From Streptomyces lomondensis (lineage in GTDB: Bacteria > Actinomycetota > Actinomycetes > Streptomycetales > Streptomycetaceae), in contig NZ_BMWC01000008.1 in the NCBI RefSeq assembly GCF_014651035.1, forward strand, positions 186,001-250,000: a stretch of 64,000 nucleotides of DNA. Direction: 5' to 3'. Position numbers and translations under genes: made by a program. Below, in pieces: positions 27,613 through 36,731 of this stretch. The notes under the pieces were generated by a model, which was not told where the DNA came from, searched no databases, and worked only from the letters and a program-made list of their open reading frames with translations. Position 1 is the stretch's first letter. Every line of letters starts with the position of its first letter.

Positions 27613-28044
27613 CGCAGTCCTCCTCGCGAAGACCGGCGGCCCATGACCGCCGCCGACATCCAATACTCCTCACCTTATGAGGATTCGGCGCCGCTGCGTA
27701 CAGCCCTGAGGAGAGCGACGCCCGCAGGCCTCCTTCGCCCCATCGGCATCAGGTGCATCGCCGTACGAAGGCGTACGAATTCGGGGGCGCGCCGCACATA
27801 TATCTACGCGCCGGTGGTGCACGCCGTGGCGCGCATCCCCCGTGCAGGTGAGTTGAGACCTCTTCGCAACATCTGCCACTTGGCAGGCCCGTGACGGCCG
27901 CTACGGCACGTCCTGCCATGGGAGCGCTCAACCCCCTTGGTTTCCCAAGCAATTGGGGTTAAATAATCATGCAGAAACGTGCCTGTCAACGCGCGCATAT
28001 GCGTCCGCACTACCCCACCGCATGAGCCCTACTATCGGCTCGCC
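27613..28044. other. hisC2 to LacI-regulator intergenic region
   Basis: A 432-base gap between divergent genes. I see no convincing coding frame. The part near 27950-27985 is AT-rich, with a small inverted repeat (CTTGG-TTTC-CCAAG, about 27936-27949). It probably carries both promoters and operators, but I could not assign boxes. Confidence 0.4.
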
Positions 28045-29157
28045 ATGACAGCAGCAGGGAAGCACCAGGTGAGCCGCGCGGAAACCTCACGTCGAGGCAG
28101 TCGGCCGGGTCGGGCGGGTATCAGAGACGTGGCCGCCGCCGCCGGAGTGTCCATCACGACCGTCTCCGACGCCCTCAACGGCAAGGGCAGGCTCCCGGAC
28201 GCCACCCGGCGCCATGTCCGCGAGGTCGCCGACCGGCTGGGCTACCGCCCGTCGGCCGCCGCCCGGACCCTCCGTACCGGCAAGTCGGGACTCATCGGCC
28301 TGACCGTGACGACGTACGGGGATGAACCTTTCACCTTCACCGAGTTCGCGTACTTCGCCGAGATGGCGCGCGCCGCCACCTCCGCCGCGCTCGCCCGCGG
28401 CTACGCCCTCGTCATCCTGCCCGCGACCTCCCGCCACGACGTGTGGTCGAACGTCGCACTGGACGGCACGGTCGTCATCGACCCCTCCGACCAGGACCCG
28501 GTCGTCAGCGAACTCGTCCGGCAGGGTCTGCCGGTCGTCTCCGACGGCCGCCCGGCCGGCTCGCTGCCGGTCACGGCCTGGGTCGACAACGACCACGAGG
28601 CCGCCGTCCTCGGCATCCTCGACCACCTGGCCGACGCCGGCGCCCGCCGCATCGGCCTGCTGACCGGCACGACCACGGACACGTACACCCACCTGTCCAC
28701 CACGGCATACCTGCGCTGGTGTGAGCGGGTCGGCCAGGATCCGGTGTACGAGGCCTACCCGGCGCACGATCCGTGCGCGGGCGCCGTCGCCGCCGACCGC
28801 CTCCTCGCCCGGCCCGACCGCCCCGACGCGGTCTACGGCCTGTTCGACCCGAACGGCACCGACCTGCTCGCCGCCGCCCGCCGCTACGGACTGCGCGTAC
28901 CGGACGACCTGCTGCTCGTCTGCTGCAGCGAGTCCACCGTGTACGCCAACACCGAGCCGCCCATCACCACGCTCTCCCTGAAGCCGCGCCGCATCGGCAC
29001 AGCGGTGGTACAGCTTCTGATCGACGCCATCGAGGGAGTGGACTCCGACCGTCCGGTGGAGCAGGTGATACCGACGGAGCTGATCGTGCGCACGTCCTCG
29101 CAGCGACGCCCGCCGCGCACGACGGTCAGCCCGCCGCGGTCCCCCGAAGGAACGTAG
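28045..29157 (+). CDS. LacI family transcriptional regulator
   Basis: A 370-residue regulator. The helix-turn-helix is at residues about 26-50 (IRDVAAAAGVSITTVSDALN), followed by the hinge region with PDATRRHV and RLGYRPSAAARTL. The rest is a periplasmic-binding-protein-like sensor domain. The ligand is not evident, and no sugar gene lies next to it, so a global or remote target is possible. The start ATG at 28045 leaves a 25-residue basic extension before the HTH. Confidence 0.9.
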   Translation: MTAAGKHQVSRAETSRRGSRPGRAGIRDVAAAAGVSITTVSDALNGKGRLPDATRRHVREVADRLGYRPSAAARTLRTGKSGLIGLTVTTYGDEPFTFTEFAYFAEMARAATSAALARGYALVILPATSRHDVWSNVALDGTVVIDPSDQDPVVSELVRQGLPVVSDGRPAGSLPVTAWVDNDHEAAVLGILDHLADAGARRIGLLTGTTTDTYTHLSTTAYLRWCERVGQDPVYEAYPAHDPCAGAVAADRLLARPDRPDAVYGLFDPNGTDLLAAARRYGLRVPDDLLLVCCSESTVYANTEPPITTLSLKPRRIGTAVVQLLIDAIEGVDSDRPVEQVIPTELIVRTSSQRRPPRTTVSPPRSPEGT

Positions 29158-29470
29158 GTCCGGCACCCGGGTGCACCCACACGACCCGGGTAAAGGGAAG
29201 GTCGCACTCCTGGGGAGAAACGGGGCTGGTCCCCCGGAGAGAAGGGATCGTTCTCGCGAAGAGAAGAAGAGCGAGGACGGTCACACGGTGGTCGAAGCCC
29301 GGCTCAATCGGGGCGAAAGCCGCGGTGAACTGGAGTCTTGCTCTGATTCACCACCCCTGGGTCATCACATGGCGCGATCCGCATTCCTATGATGGGCCCA
29401 CGACACCGACGGGCCGCTACGACCAGGCAGTCCGATGCGGTGCAGATGCGGCGCGATGGTGGAGGGGTCG
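29158..29470. other. intergenic region before the metallophosphoesterase
   Basis: A 313-base gap, with no convincing coding frame. The sequence just before the gene (CTATGATG at about 29388) resembles a -10 region. The 29158-29205 part contains a GGCACCCGGGTGC-like palindrome. Confidence 0.3.
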
Positions 29471-30550
29471 ATGACTCAGGGGGCCGGTCAGGGACCCGAG
29501 GTGGAGCGGACGGCTACGTTGCGCGACTTCCGGGTGCCCGCGTACGTCCACGAGACCGGTCCGTACGTCCACAGCGCCCACCCCGGCGAGGTGGCCCCGC
29601 CGCCCGTCGAGGAGAGCTACCCCGAGGGCTACACGCCGACCCAGCGCGACCTTCCCGTCGTCAACCGGGGCGACACTGTCCAGGTGACCGTCGACCCCGA
29701 GAACGCCCCCGCCCCGCAGGCCACCACCGGGCAGGGCCCGCTGTACGTCGTGGGCGACGTGCACGGCTACCTCGACCAGCTGGTGGCCGCCCTCCAGGAG
29801 AAGGGCCTCCTCGACGCCGCCGGCCACTGGTGCGCGGGCACCGCCCGGCTGTGGTTCCTCGGCGACTTCACCGACCGCGGGCCGGACGGCATCGGCGTCA
29901 TCGACCTGGTGATGCGCCTGTCCGCCGAGGCCGCCGCGGCCGGCGGCTACTGCAAGGCGCTCATGGGCAACCACGAGCTGCTGCTGCTCGGCGCCAAGCG
30001 GTTCGGCGACACCCCCGTAAACTCCGGCGCCGGCACCGCCACCTTCCAGGCGGCCTGGCTGCTCAACGGCGGCCAGAAGACCGACATGGACCGCCTCCAG
30101 GACCACCACCTGCAGTGGATGGCCCGCCTGGACGCCGTCGAGGAGGTCGACGGCCACCTGCTCGTCCACTCCGACACCACCGCCTACCTCGACTACGGCC
30201 GTTCCATCGAAGAAGTCAACGACACCGTCCGCGAGACGCTCACGCGCAACGACGCGGACGAGGTCTGGGACCTGTTCCGCAAGTTCACCAAGCGGTTCTC
30301 CTTCCGCGACGAGGGCGGCGCCGACGCCGTACGCTCCCTGCTCGATACGTACGGGGGCAGCCGCATCGTTCACGGACACAGCCCGATTCCGTATCTGCTG
30401 GGCGAAGTCGGCTCCGAGGACGACGAGGACAGCACCGACCCCGTCGTCGAGGGACCACATGTCTACGCCGGCGGACTCGCCATCGCGATGGACGGCGGCG
30501 TGACCATGGCCGGAAAGCTGCTGGTCCAGCAACTGCCGCTGGGTACGTGA
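29471..30550 (+). CDS. metallophosphoesterase (calcineurin-like, PPP type)
   Basis: A 359-residue phosphoesterase of the PPP/Apa type. The metal-binding motifs are in order: GDVHG (about 97-101), GDFTDRG (about 136-142), GNHE (about 178-181) and the late GHSPIPY. The N-terminal 85 residues are a Pro-rich, likely disordered extension. Candidate substrates are protein phosphoserine/threonine or dinucleoside polyphosphates; sequence alone does not decide. The ATG follows a strong GGAGGGG. Confidence 0.88.
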   Translation: MTQGAGQGPEVERTATLRDFRVPAYVHETGPYVHSAHPGEVAPPPVEESYPEGYTPTQRDLPVVNRGDTVQVTVDPENAPAPQATTGQGPLYVVGDVHGYLDQLVAALQEKGLLDAAGHWCAGTARLWFLGDFTDRGPDGIGVIDLVMRLSAEAAAAGGYCKALMGNHELLLLGAKRFGDTPVNSGAGTATFQAAWLLNGGQKTDMDRLQDHHLQWMARLDAVEEVDGHLLVHSDTTAYLDYGRSIEEVNDTVRETLTRNDADEVWDLFRKFTKRFSFRDEGGADAVRSLLDTYGGSRIVHGHSPIPYLLGEVGSEDDEDSTDPVVEGPHVYAGGLAIAMDGGVTMAGKLLVQQLPLGT

Positions 30551-30733
30551 ACGTTCACTGGGCAGGCGTTCCCCGTCACAGGACCGGACCGGTGAGGGGT
30601 CAATTTCGGTAAACCCCCTGTCACCGCCTGCCTTCACCGCTCTACCATCGGCTTATCCGTAGCAGGCTCCCCTCCGTTTCTGCCCGACGGCTCGTCAGCA
30701 TGCCGAGCCACAAGCCCTACGGAGCATCGGGGG

Positions 30734-31600
30734 ATGCACATGAACAGCGTTCCGCAGCACCTGCTGAGCGAGGACCGCCAGGAATACGAGCGGATCCTCG
30801 ATGAGGCGCTGCGCTCCGCACCACACCGTCCGGAACTGGCCGCTGTCGGACAGCGGCTGAACCCCGAACAACTGCGCACCATGGCACTCAACGCCACCGC
30901 GCTCATCACAGCGGCCGCGTCGACCGAATACCGGCACTACGTCAAGGTCCGCGAGGAACTGCGCCACCCGGCGCCGTCCGCCTCGCCGTCCGTCCGCGAG
31001 TCCGGCTCCTCCGAGCCTGACTCGGGCGCGGCGGGCCTAGCCGCCACCATGGGCGAGGTCGCCGAGACCGCGGGCGCGGGTGCCGTCGCCGTCGTCGCCG
31101 TCCTCGCGCCCGTCCTGGCCGGCACCGCCGCGGCGATCTTCCTGCTCGTCGGCTACATCCTGCGGATGCTCGACCCCGGGCAGGCGTTCGCCGGGACCCT
31201 GCTCACCACGGGCTGGGTGTTCGGCGCCGTCACTGCGGTCGCGATCCTCGTCGCCGCGGTGGGACTCCTGCTCACCGCCCTGCGCAACAAGCCGACGGCC
31301 GAAAGCGGACCGTACGGCGAACTCCAGAGGGAGGTGGCGCAGGCCAGGAAGGCCTGGCGCGAGGCCCTGCTGGAGCGGGGCATCCTGCCCTTCCTGCGGG
31401 AGGCGCTCGCCGACCCGGGTGCGGCCGCCGCGCTGCACCCCACGTCCTCGTCCGCGCCGATCAGCCGCATCCCACATCTCGGCTACGACCGCCCGGGTTT
31501 CACCAGCCCGGACGACGGCGGCCGCGGCTCGCGGCCGAGCTTCAGCAGCCCGGACTACACCAGCCCGGACTTCGGGGGACCGGAACACCAGCCGGAGTAG
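30734..31600 (+). CDS. hypothetical membrane protein with Ser-Pro-Asp repeats
   Basis: A 288-residue protein of unknown function. The first 80 residues are soluble and mostly helical (an EYRHYVKVREEL stretch at about 70). Two membrane helices follow (about 115-140 and 155-180), then a helical RKAWREALLERG segment. The C-terminal 60 residues repeat the theme FxSPDxGG / SPDYTSPDFGG and end in GPEHQPE. I know no family name; it looks conserved in the genus. It ends at a terminator hairpin (31629-31669) shared with the convergent Nudix-like gene. Confidence 0.72.
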   Translation: MHMNSVPQHLLSEDRQEYERILDEALRSAPHRPELAAVGQRLNPEQLRTMALNATALITAAASTEYRHYVKVREELRHPAPSASPSVRESGSSEPDSGAAGLAATMGEVAETAGAGAVAVVAVLAPVLAGTAAAIFLLVGYILRMLDPGQAFAGTLLTTGWVFGAVTAVAILVAAVGLLLTALRNKPTAESGPYGELQREVAQARKAWREALLERGILPFLREALADPGAAAALHPTSSSAPISRIPHLGYDRPGFTSPDDGGRGSRPSFSSPDYTSPDFGGPEHQPE

Positions 31601-31628
31601 CCGCGGGCGCCCTGTCGCAGCGCCCGTC

Positions 31629-31669
31629 GGCTTGCGCTCCCGCGGGGAACGCATCAGGGAGCGCAAGCC
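31629..31669. terminator. bidirectional hairpin terminator
   Basis: A perfect 13-bp inverted repeat (GGCTTGCGCTCCC and GGGAGCGCAAGCC) separated by 15 bases, between two convergent genes. Confidence 0.8.
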
Positions 31670-31724
31670 GGGAACTCCGCCGTGCGGCACCGGACCCATG
31701 TGGTCGGTGCTGCGGTCGGTGTCC

Positions 31725-32828
31725 TCACAGACGGCGAAGGACCTGGGCCTCGACCCGCTCGACCGTGCGACGGCTGAAGGCATGCACCAGCGCGAGGTGG
31801 TACAGCGCCGGTGCCGTCGGCGCCCACCGGTGGACGCGGTCGTCGCGCAGCAGGTACCTGACCACCGTCGCCGGGCGGAAGGGGACGAAGTCGATGGTCC
31901 GGTGCTCCCAGCGGTCGGCGACGCCCCTGCTCATCCGTGCTTGCAGATCGGTGCTTCCGAGCTCCCGCAACCTGGCGTAGAAGTGCGCACTCCAGCCCCG
32001 CCTCTCCACGTCCAGCACGAAGGCCAGCAGTTCGAGCGAGTACTCCTGGGCCTCCAGGGAGAGTTCCTCCCGCATACCGCGGCGGGCCACCGCGTGCAGG
32101 TCCGGTGCGTTCCTCCCCGACGAGTCGATGTGGCGTGCCAGTCCTTCGTTGACGGAGGAGTTCCAGACGCCCGGTGCCACACGGACCCGGTCGCTGCGCT
32201 GGGTCACCACGAGCATGTCGTCCGCGGTGACGACCGCGATGTTGACCCCCAGGCTGCACTGGAGGAAGGCCGGGGCCTTCAGCGGCTCGTCCGGGTCCAG
32301 ATAGCGCGACCTGGGCGTCGCGCCGTCCGGGAGCCGGCGGTCGAGTTGCTGCGCGGCGAGGAAGGTGTAGTAGTCGGTCGGCCGCAGCCTCAGGTGGACT
32401 TCGGGTCGCTCCTCGAGTGCCGTACGCGAGATGTCGAGGGATTCGACGGCGTACCGGGGGCCGTTCCACAGGGGAGTGCGTCCCTCAGCCTGTAGGCGCT
32501 CGCTCTCCTCTGCGATCTCGTCGCGCCAGCCGGCCATCTCCGGGGGCAGCGTCACCTCCTCGTCGAGTACGTGCACATGGACGGTTTCGGGTGATATGGG
32601 CAGCTCGCCGTCGCCCTCGACGATCAGGGCGGACGTCTGGAGCGGACCGAGGGAGAACGCCCGCCAGGCGGGCGCCGACTCGTCCCGGCGACCCAGGCTG
32701 CGGATCGCGCTCGTCGAGCGTCTGCGCAGGCGGTACCACGCGTCCTGGAGCGGCTGCTGGAACAGCACGGCGAACAACATGCCGAATACAGCGCCCACGA
32801 CGCCGTTGACCACATCGATCCCATCCAT
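31725..32828 (-). CDS. membrane-anchored Nudix-like protein
   Basis: A 367-residue protein. Residues about 8-24 form a membrane helix (GVVGAVFGMLFAVLF), followed by a basic linker. After a central segment of unknown fold, residues about 190-345 look like a divergent Nudix domain: SVNEGL (225-230), then RRGMREELSLE (249-259), which fits the helix part (REUxEExGU) of the Nudix box, though the first glycine and spacing are not standard. Nudix enzymes split nucleoside-diphosphate bonds. The gene is alone between core genes, next to thiC, and appears accessory. Start: ATG at 32828. Function is unknown; the Nudix-like assignment is moderately supported. Confidence 0.65.
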   Translation of the reverse strand: MDGIDVVNGVVGAVFGMLFAVLFQQPLQDAWYRLRRRSTSAIRSLGRRDESAPAWRAFSLGPLQTSALIVEGDGELPISPETVHVHVLDEEVTLPPEMAGWRDEIAEESERLQAEGRTPLWNGPRYAVESLDISRTALEERPEVHLRLRPTDYYTFLAAQQLDRRLPDGATPRSRYLDPDEPLKAPAFLQCSLGVNIAVVTADDMLVVTQRSDRVRVAPGVWNSSVNEGLARHIDSSGRNAPDLHAVARRGMREELSLEAQEYSLELLAFVLDVERRGWSAHFYARLRELGSTDLQARMSRGVADRWEHRTIDFVPFRPATVVRYLLRDDRVHRWAPTAPALYHLALVHAFSRRTVERVEAQVLRRL

Positions 32829-32902
32829 GCCAGAGACCTTAGGGATCTTGGGTCGGGCAGGGTACGCCGTGCTGTTTCCGTAGTGCGGTCGGCAGGGCGG
32901 GA

Positions 32903-34687
32903 TCAGTCCGCGATCGGCAGGTACACCCTGTTCCCGCTCGCCGCGAACTCCTTCGACTTCTGGGCCATGCCCTCCTCGATCTCGGTCCTGCTGCCGCCGT
33001 GTTCACGGCGGATGTCCTGCGAGATCTTCATGCTGCAGAACTTGGGACCGCACATCGAGCAGAAGTGAGCCGTCTTGGCGGGCTCCGCCGGCAGGGTCTC
33101 GTCGTGGAACTCCCGCGCCGTGTCCGGGTCGAGGGCGAGGTTGAACTGGTCCTCCCACCGGAACTCGAAGCGGGCGTCGGAGAGCGCGTCGTCCCACTCC
33201 TGCGCGCCCGGGTGTCCCTTGGCGAGGTCGGCCGCGTGGGCGGCGATCTTGTAGGTGATGACGCCCGTCTTGACGTCGTCACGGTTCGGCAGGCCCAGGT
33301 GCTCCTTGGGCGTGACGTAACAGAGCATCGCCGTGCCCCACCAGGCGATCATCGCGGCGCCGATGCCGGAGGTGATGTGGTCGTACGCCGGCGCGACGTC
33401 CGTGGTCAGCGGGCCGAGCGTATAGAACGGCGCTTCATCGCAGATCTCCTGCTGAAGGTCGATGTTCTCCTTGATCTTGTGCATCGGGACGTGGCCCGGG
33501 CCCTCGATCATGGTCTGTACGTTGAAACGCTTCGCGATCCGGTTGAGTTCCCCGAGTGTCCTCAACTCCGCGAACTGCGCCTCGTCGTTGGCGTCCGCGA
33601 TCGAGCCGGGCCGCAGGCCGTCGCCGAGGGAGTACGTGACGTCGTACGCGGCGAGGATCTCGCAGAGCTCCTCGAAGTTCTCGTAGAGGAACGACTCCTT
33701 GTGGTGCGCGAGGCACCAGGCGGCCATGATCGAGCCGCCGCGGGAGACGATGCCGGTCTTGCGGTTCGCCGTCAGCGGCACGTACGCCAGGCGCACGCCC
33801 GCGTGGACCGTCATGTAGTCCACGCCCTGCTCGGCCTGTTCGATGACCGTGTCCTTGTAGATCTCCCAGGTCAGCTCCTCGGCACGCCCGTCGACCTTCT
33901 CCAGGGCCTGGTAGAGCGGCACGGTGCCGATGGGGACCGGGGAGTTGCGCAGCACCCACTCGCGCGTGGTGTGGATGTTGCGGCCGGTGGACAGGTCCAT
34001 GACCGTGTCGGCGCCCCAGCGGGTCGCCCAGGTCATCTTCTCGACCTCCTCCTCGATGGAGGACGTCACGGCCGAGTTGCCGATGTTGGCGTTGACCTTC
34101 ACCAGGAACCGCTTGCCGATGATCATCGGCTCGATCTCCGGGTGGTTGACGTTGGCCAGCAGCACGGCCCGCCCCGCCGCGATCTCGTCGCGCACGACCT
34201 CGGGCGACACGTTCTCCCGGATGGCCACGTACTCCATCTCGGGCGTGATCTCGCCGCGGCGGGCGTACGCGAGCTGCGTGACGGCCTTGCCGTCCCTGCT
34301 GCGGCGCGGCTGGCGCGGCCGGCCGGGGAAGACGGCGTCGAGGTTGCGGAGGCCGCCGCGGGGCGAGGTGTGCTTGATGCCGTCGTCCTCGGGGCGGACG
34401 GGGCGGCCCGCGTACTCCTCGGTGTCGCCGCGGGCGATGATCCAGTTCTCGCGCAGCGGCGGCAGGCCCCTGCGGACGTCGGTCTCTACGAGCGGATCGG
34501 TGTACGGGCCCGACGTGTCGTACAGCGTGACGGACTGCCCGTTGGTGAGGTGCACCTGGCGGACCGGCACGCGCAGGTCGGGGCGGGTGCCCTCGATGTA
34601 CGCCTTGTGCCAGCCGATGGACTTCCCGGCCTCCTCGGACTGTCCGTCCTGAACGGAGGCAGGCGTGCGTGCGTCCTTGTTGGTCAT
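32903..34687 (-). CDS. thiC: phosphomethylpyrimidine synthase (thiamine biosynthesis)
   Basis: A 594-residue radical SAM enzyme that rearranges aminoimidazole ribotide into the hydroxymethylpyrimidine phosphate of thiamine. The C-terminal iron-sulfur cluster motif is seen as HFCSMCGPKFCSM (CxxCx4C). Other conserved parts are YMTVHAGV, SRGGSIMAAW and EGPGHVPMHKI. The length and full motif set are normal. Expression is controlled by a TPP riboswitch directly before the gene. ThiC is the committing step of the pyrimidine branch, and other thi genes are elsewhere. Confidence 0.97.
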   Translation of the reverse strand: MTNKDARTPASVQDGQSEEAGKSIGWHKAYIEGTRPDLRVPVRQVHLTNGQSVTLYDTSGPYTDPLVETDVRRGLPPLRENWIIARGDTEEYAGRPVRPEDDGIKHTSPRGGLRNLDAVFPGRPRQPRRSRDGKAVTQLAYARRGEITPEMEYVAIRENVSPEVVRDEIAAGRAVLLANVNHPEIEPMIIGKRFLVKVNANIGNSAVTSSIEEEVEKMTWATRWGADTVMDLSTGRNIHTTREWVLRNSPVPIGTVPLYQALEKVDGRAEELTWEIYKDTVIEQAEQGVDYMTVHAGVRLAYVPLTANRKTGIVSRGGSIMAAWCLAHHKESFLYENFEELCEILAAYDVTYSLGDGLRPGSIADANDEAQFAELRTLGELNRIAKRFNVQTMIEGPGHVPMHKIKENIDLQQEICDEAPFYTLGPLTTDVAPAYDHITSGIGAAMIAWWGTAMLCYVTPKEHLGLPNRDDVKTGVITYKIAAHAADLAKGHPGAQEWDDALSDARFEFRWEDQFNLALDPDTAREFHDETLPAEPAKTAHFCSMCGPKFCSMKISQDIRREHGGSRTEIEEGMAQKSKEFAASGNRVYLPIAD

Positions 34688-34694
34688 GAGACCT

Positions 34695-34864
34695 ACTCCC
34701 TACGCCGGCATTACCCGGTAACAGGTTCGGCGGTCGACGCAGCGGTTTCCGTCTGCCGACGTTCCGTGTGAAACATCACTCGACTTCGGTGATGTTTCAT
34801 GTGAAACATCGCTGGGACGGAGGTCAGCGCCCTCTCAGCCCGGTGCTCCGAGCTCCCGCGTGTA
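34695..34864 (-). ncRNA. TPP riboswitch (THI element) of thiC
   Basis: On the minus strand the 5' half has ACACGCGGGAGC and the conserved GGGCTGAGAGGG core; the 3' half has CGAACCTGTTACCGGGTAAT followed by GCCGGCGTAGGGAG. These are the two TPP-sensing segments. About 90 bases between them form an enlarged P3 arm that includes a parS-like palindrome. The AGGGAG at the 3' end is the likely ribosome binding site of thiC, about 7 bases before ATG, so TPP probably blocks translation. The exact ends are estimates. Confidence 0.9.
34794..34807. other. parS: parS-like site in the thiC riboswitch arm, one mismatch
   Basis: GTTTCATGTGAAAC differs at one base (C to T). With its flanks it forms GATGTTTCATGTGAAACATC. 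A weaker copy (GTTCCGTGTGAAAC) is at 34761-34774. Both are within the variable P3 extension of the TPP riboswitch. Confidence 0.6.
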
Positions 34865-34941
34865 CAAAAGGTGCCTCCACGCTAGCGGCAATCTTGGCGC
34901 GGTGAACAGAGGGCCCCCCTCGTTCTTGCGATGATCGGTCG

Positions 34942-36624
34942 GTGACCACGACGCAGCGTCCCCCTTACCCACCGCCCGAACCGCCCCGCGGATCCGGCGC
35001 CGGAAACGGCAACGGCCCTGGAGACGGCCATGATTTCGCCGCCGGGGCCGGGCATGCCCCTGCCCGGAGGCAGGGGCACGGGTACGGACCCGGTGCGCGT
35101 TTCGGTGCCGGGGCCGGCGGTGAGCGCGGTCCCGGTTCCGCCGGCGGGCAGGGTGCCGGCCCCAGCGGTGGGTACGGGTCCGGCTACGGCAACGGCCAAG
35201 GTGCCGACCCCAGCAGTGGGCAGGGCCCCGGCCCCGCCGGTGGACAGGGCCCCGGTTCTGGAGGCGGACCCGGCGGAGGCGACGGGCACGGGCACGGACC
35301 CGGCTCCGGCTCGGGACCTGGCGGCGGACACGGGCATGCGCACAGCCACGGTCCGGCCACGCCCGTCTCCATGCATCTGCGCAAGGTCATCGCGGCCGTC
35401 CTGATCCCGTTCGCCGCGGCGGTGCTGGTCGGTCTCGCCGTGCTGTGGCCGGGCGGCGCCCCGCCGCACGAGCGCACCGGCGTCGGCTTCGACCGGCAGA
35501 CCCAGCAGGCCACGGTCACCAGGGTGGTCGAGGTGAGCTGCAAGGAGGCCGGCACCTCGGGCGTCCCGCCGACCGGCGACACCTCCACCGCCGAGGGCTC
35601 CTCCGCAGTGCAGCAGGAGAACGGCACCTGCAAGCGGGCGACGATCCGGGTCGACAGCGGCAAGGACAAGGGGCGTACCTTCACCGAGATCGTCCAGCCG
35701 GACCAGTCCCGCCAGCTGCACGAGGGCCAGGAGGTCGTGGTCGCCTACGAGCCCTCCGCGCCGAGGGACCTCCAGTACTCGGTCACCGACGTCAACCGCC
35801 GCCTGCCCATGGGGCTGCTCGCCGGCATCTTCGCACTCGCCGTCGTGGTGGTCGGGCGGCTGCGCGGTCTCATGGCCCTGGTCGCGCTGGCCATCAGCTT
35901 CCTGGTGCTGAACTTCTTCATCCTGCCCGCGATCCTCCAGGGCTCGAACCCGCTGGTCGTGGCGGTGGTGGGCTCGAGCGCCATCATGCTCATCGCCCTG
36001 TACCTGTGTCACGGGCTGTCCGCCCGGACGTCCGTGGCGGTGCTCGGCACGCTCATCTCCCTGCTGCTGATCGGCATCCTCGGCTCGCTGTTCATCGGCT
36101 GGGCCGCGCTCACCGGCAACACCGACGACAACACCGGCCTGATCCACGGCCTCTACCCGACGATCGACATGAGCGGTCTGCTGCTCGCCGGCGTCATCAT
36201 CGGCTCGCTCGGTGTGCTCGACGACGTGACGGTCACGCAGACGTCGGCGGTCTGGGAGCTGCACGAGGCCAACCCGTCGATGGGCTGGCGCGGGCTCTAC
36301 CGCGCGGGCATCCGGATCGGCCGCGACCACATCGCCTCGGTCGTCAACACGCTGGTCCTCGCCTACGCGGGTGCCGCGCTGCCGCTGCTGCTGCTGTTCT
36401 CCATCGCGCAGAGCAGTGTCGGGACGGTCGCCAACAGCGAGCTGGTGGCGGAGGAGATCGTGCGCACGCTGGTCGGTTCGATCGGCCTGGTCGCCTCGGT
36501 GCCGGTCACCACAGCTCTGGCCGCGCTCGTCGTCTCGGCCGACCGCACGGGAGGGGAGCCCGCGAAGGAGGCCTCCGCGGTCCCGGCGCGCGGAGGGAAG
36601 GGCGGCCGACGCCGCAAGCGCTGA
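34942..36624 (+). CDS. YibE/F family membrane protein with Gly/His-rich N-terminus
   Basis: A 560-residue membrane protein. Residues 1-145 are low complexity, rich in Gly, Pro and His (clusters HGHGPG and HGHAHSHGP). One helix follows (about 148-170), then an exposed OB-like domain (about 175-285). The YibE/F domain (about 290-530) has seven or eight helices and the marker GVLDDVTVTQTSAVWEL. YibE/F-like proteins have no settled function; their presence next to a His-rich tail suggests a link to metals, but that is inference. The GTG start at 34942 is divergent from thiC. Confidence 0.85.
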   Translation: MTTTQRPPYPPPEPPRGSGAGNGNGPGDGHDFAAGAGHAPARRQGHGYGPGARFGAGAGGERGPGSAGGQGAGPSGGYGSGYGNGQGADPSSGQGPGPAGGQGPGSGGGPGGGDGHGHGPGSGSGPGGGHGHAHSHGPATPVSMHLRKVIAAVLIPFAAAVLVGLAVLWPGGAPPHERTGVGFDRQTQQATVTRVVEVSCKEAGTSGVPPTGDTSTAEGSSAVQQENGTCKRATIRVDSGKDKGRTFTEIVQPDQSRQLHEGQEVVVAYEPSAPRDLQYSVTDVNRRLPMGLLAGIFALAVVVVGRLRGLMALVALAISFLVLNFFILPAILQGSNPLVVAVVGSSAIMLIALYLCHGLSARTSVAVLGTLISLLLIGILGSLFIGWAALTGNTDDNTGLIHGLYPTIDMSGLLLAGVIIGSLGVLDDVTVTQTSAVWELHEANPSMGWRGLYRAGIRIGRDHIASVVNTLVLAYAGAALPLLLLFSIAQSSVGTVANSELVAEEIVRTLVGSIGLVASVPVTTALAALVVSADRTGGEPAKEASAVPARGGKGGRRRKR

Positions 36625-36731
36625 CGCACCGGCAGGCGCTCACCCAGTCCCAGAGTCCCGGGGAGAAGCGTTCCTGCACAGCTCGGCGGCATCCGGTGAA
36701 GCGTTACTCCACCGTGCCGCCGGCTCGTGTC

